Shown in pieces: positions 61,901-64,000 of a stretch of DNA of 64,000 nt. Position 1 is the first letter of the stretch, and each line of letters begins with the position of its first letter. Position numbers and translations under genes: made by a program. The notes below the pieces were generated by a model that worked only from the letters and a program-made list of their open reading frames with translations, was not told the origin of the DNA and did no database searches. This stretch comes from Holacanthus passer (lineage: Eukaryota; Chordata; Actinopteri; Pomacanthidae), in NCBI GenBank assembly GCA_025331565.1, contig JAFREQ010000042.1, positions 4,246,501 to 4,310,500 on the forward strand. The letters are read 5' to 3'.

Positions 61901-63076
61901 GATTACATAAACCGAGACGGGACATATATAGAAATAGAGACGTCTAAAAATAACACACCAACCCACCAGTTCCCTCCTACACTGTGAAGAGGTGGAAGAT
62001 AATGGCTGTACTTAAGAACTATTTTGAGGTACTTGTAGTATATTTTAATATTATGCTACTTTAGATATTTTAGAGGGAAATATTGTACTTTTTACTACAC
62101 TGCATTTATCTGTCATGTATAGTTACTGGTCACCTTTCTAATCAAAAACTTACAACACACATGATCAACTTCAAACATCTGATGGATTAAAATATCCAAC
62201 AGTGTTTAATATAAGAGTATTAAGTAAAATGCTGCTTACATTTTAATCAATTATCATCCAATAATATATTTTAAGCCCTGATATTTAAAGTGTATGTGAC
62301 TAAGTTTACATAATTTTTACTTGCCACTTATAATAAATAATTTTAGTCAAGTATCAAATAAAGAAAATAAAGATTAGAAAAAATCAAAATCAGTCGATCC
62401 TCACATTTGCGAAGCTGGAACAATGAAGTGTTTTTGCATTAAAAATGTGATCAAAATAGTTGCCAATTAATGTTTCTGTGAATCAATCAATTGACTTATC
62501 CTTTAAGGAGTATTTGTATGTTTTCATATGTTTTTTGTGCACAAATGTTAATAATAATAATCTGAGTAAAGTCACTATTAAAGTTGACTTCATATCTAGG
62601 AAACAGGCTTAATAATAGTGTTTGACTCAAATTTAAAACTGATTTCTTTTTAATTTGGAGAAGTTTCGAGTACAGTTTAAATTTTGTTTCATTATTTATT
62701 CTAATTATTATTAATCCCAGATTTTGGTTGATTAAAAAAGTTTAATAAAATCTTAGGTAAATAAATAAAAATGAAACACAAAACTCTTTGTTGTTTTCTC
62801 GTTATTTTAAAGTTCATCATTTCAGGTGTTAAATGTAGAAACTCACTTGACTATGTTGGGATGGTTGAAACACTTCATCCTCCGCAGCAGCGCCACCTCG
62901 CGGATCATCCCAGCAGGGATCCCGCTCTCTGACGCGTCGCCGCTGATGTTGAACTTCTTCACCGCCAGGAGTCGCTGTTTCCCTCCGCTCTCTCTGGCTT
63001 TGTACACTTTCCCATAAGAGCCGTGGCCGACTTCAGCCAGCAGCTCGTAGTCGGAAACTTCTGCACAGACCTCCAT
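58975..63076 (-). CDS. cdk21: cyclin-dependent kinase, CDK4/6 group (probably Cdk21), complete
   Basis: Seven coding exons in order: 63,076-62,847; 61,827-61,695; 60,693-60,526; 60,418-60,309; 60,207-60,157; 59,986-59,854; 59,052-58,975. The total is 903 nt, 300 aa, with all phases consistent. Kinase landmarks: glycine loop GHGSYGKVY (17-25), ATP-site lysine about 40, helix PAGMIRE (54-60), HRDLKPEN from about 141, DFG 161-163, activating threonine about 175 in ALTPGVVTLWYRAPE, and C-terminal LTFRPSSRISAAKALAHPFF. It resembles both CDK4 and CDK6 (DQDLSTYLSKVP, LARIYSF, VIGLPGEDDWP) but differs from each, including PAGMIRE in place of PISTVRE/PLSTIRE. I therefore favour the fish gene cdk21 over cdk4 or cdk6. 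It would be a nuclear/cytoplasmic cell-cycle Ser/Thr kinase, probably partnered by a D-type cyclin. The start is four bases after an acceptor, so upstream non-coding exons exist. Confidence 0.93.
60092..60135. repeat. dispersed AAGTAC-rich element, copy 6 (end fragment)
   Basis: The fragment tggtggaatgtaactaagta plus catttactcaagtac is the opening end of the family. The rest is missing. It sits about 20 bases beyond the donor of the short kinase exon 60,157-60,207. Confidence 0.6.
61053..61345. repeat. dispersed AAGTAC-rich element, copy 7
   Basis: Lies in a kinase intron. It ends gagtaaatgtacttagttac with attccaccactgg, the reverse complement of the opening end, and contains 'gtcaaataaatgtagtac' and 'aaatgtagcgaagtagaaa'. 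It is one of the better-preserved copies here. Confidence 0.65.
61473..61493. repeat. (GTATT)n pentanucleotide repeat
   Basis: About four units of gtatt in a kinase intron. Confidence 0.85.
61988..62300. repeat. dispersed AAGTAC-rich element, copy 8
   Basis: Begins gaggtggaagataatggc and continues with gaggtacttgtagtatatt and 'actacactgcatttatctg', shared with other copies. The far end is eroded, so the boundary is approximate. This is the third copy within the kinase gene. Confidence 0.5.
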
Positions 63077-64000
63077 GTTCCTGCAGAAAAACCCAGGAGA
63101 GATGAGCCTGAACTGTGCAGAGAAACGTCTGTTTTAAAATGAAAACAGTCAAACATGTCGTGCATTGATCAGTTCATTTAAAATCAAAGATGAAGCTAAG
63201 CTAACAGGCTGGTTGAGTCTGCAGGTTAGCTTGCAGGTAAACATCACCTGAGACACAAACACCTGTAATAAGAACATTTAAATGCATTTAACAAAAATGT
63301 ATTTAGCTCTTTTTTGGTGCAATATCTCCTGCATTATTTTTGACTTTACCTCAGACTGCTGAGCACATTTTCCCCTTCATGCATCTGGATGCAGCATCAG
63401 AAAATTATGGGAAAATCACACCCCCTTTATTCAGCAACTAATCAGAAAGCTCAGATTTTACGTTTGGACGAGGTCACTTCTTGCACACGTCACTGTGAAC
63501 AAATTGGTCATGACACGTTCAAGTGCAGCCAGATCAGATAAATAATAAACAAATTAACATTAACAAAATAACAAATGAGATTTTTAAATAATGAGGCCAC
63601 AAAAATGTGTTTACTAATTTAGATATCTTTGTAAATAGCAGCAAATTAAATCAGTTTATTTATACTTAGATGGATATTTTAGGAATAAACAATATAAATG
63701 ATTATTGCTCATATTATCAAAAGGCTTGAGTTGCACAGATGTGACGTTCAGGTGTTAGAAGTTTACAAATTTAAAAAAGTGTTTACAAATTTAGCTTATA
63801 TCTTAGTAATTAGCAGGAAGGTGATTAATTATAGTTAGATGGGATATTTTAGAAATAAACTAAAAATTATTATTGAGTTGCAGAGATGTGGCATTCAGGT
63901 GTTACAATAAACAACAAAGATAGACCTGAAATTATTCTGTGAACCAAATATTGTGAAACATCTACACACTAAAGATCAAAGCAAACCAAATTGTTTAGTC
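63077..64000 (-). other. cdk21: upstream of the kinase start: probable 5' UTR intron and non-coding exon
   Basis: An acceptor (tttttctgcag) ends four bases before the ATG. A possible donor CTGAG|gtaaag on the - strand at 63,350 could end a non-coding first exon lying just above it. Beyond that the sequence is AT-rich with no recognisable element. The promoter could be at about 63.4 kb or outside the window. Confidence 0.3.

Overview
This is vertebrate nuclear DNA, most likely from a ray-finned fish and probably a percomorph-type teleost. The genes have short exons with GT-AG junctions and compact introns. The non-coding DNA is rich in CA/GT microsatellites, poly-T tracts and small interspersed elements of a kind common in teleosts. 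Nothing bacterial or viral was recognised, and I found no tRNA, rRNA or CRISPR array.

Layout. Positions 1-32.8 kb contain no exon I can support. This stretch holds simple repeats, copies of one dispersed 'AAGTAC' element and several TAAT-rich or palindromic stretches that look like candidate regulatory elements. A CpG-rich exon at about 32.9-33.08 kb starts a short chain of three exons (32,984-34,609, + strand). The chain can encode a 65-residue basic protein, or it may be the untranslated leader of the next gene. That gene is a complete tmem98 (+ strand, ATG 35,200, stop 37,076, six coding exons, 224 aa). Converging on it from the other side is a large supervillin-family gene (- strand, ATG 54,720, stop 39,073, about 32 coding exons, about 1,640 codons), with a probable TATA-like promoter and non-coding first exon near 57.4 kb. 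Upstream on the same strand is a complete cyclin-dependent kinase of the CDK4/6 group (- strand, ATG 63,076, stop 58,975, seven coding exons, 300 aa). It is most likely the gene called cdk21 in fish.

The three recognised genes act in different processes: a MYRF-regulating membrane protein, an actin/myosin membrane-skeleton scaffold and a cell-cycle kinase. Nothing in the sequence suggests they form a pathway. The main oddities are two clear one-base reading-frame breaks in the supervillin gene plus one unexplained phase mismatch, a repeated TQPIT module in its N-terminal half, the unrecognised 65-aa spliced ORF, and the tail-to-tail tmem98/supervillin arrangement. I saw no strong candidate for a wholly new biological system. 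The 65-aa ORF is the nearest thing to an undescribed gene.

Exon edges were placed by hand from splice consensus, reading phase and recalled similarity to human family members. No alignment or database search was run.
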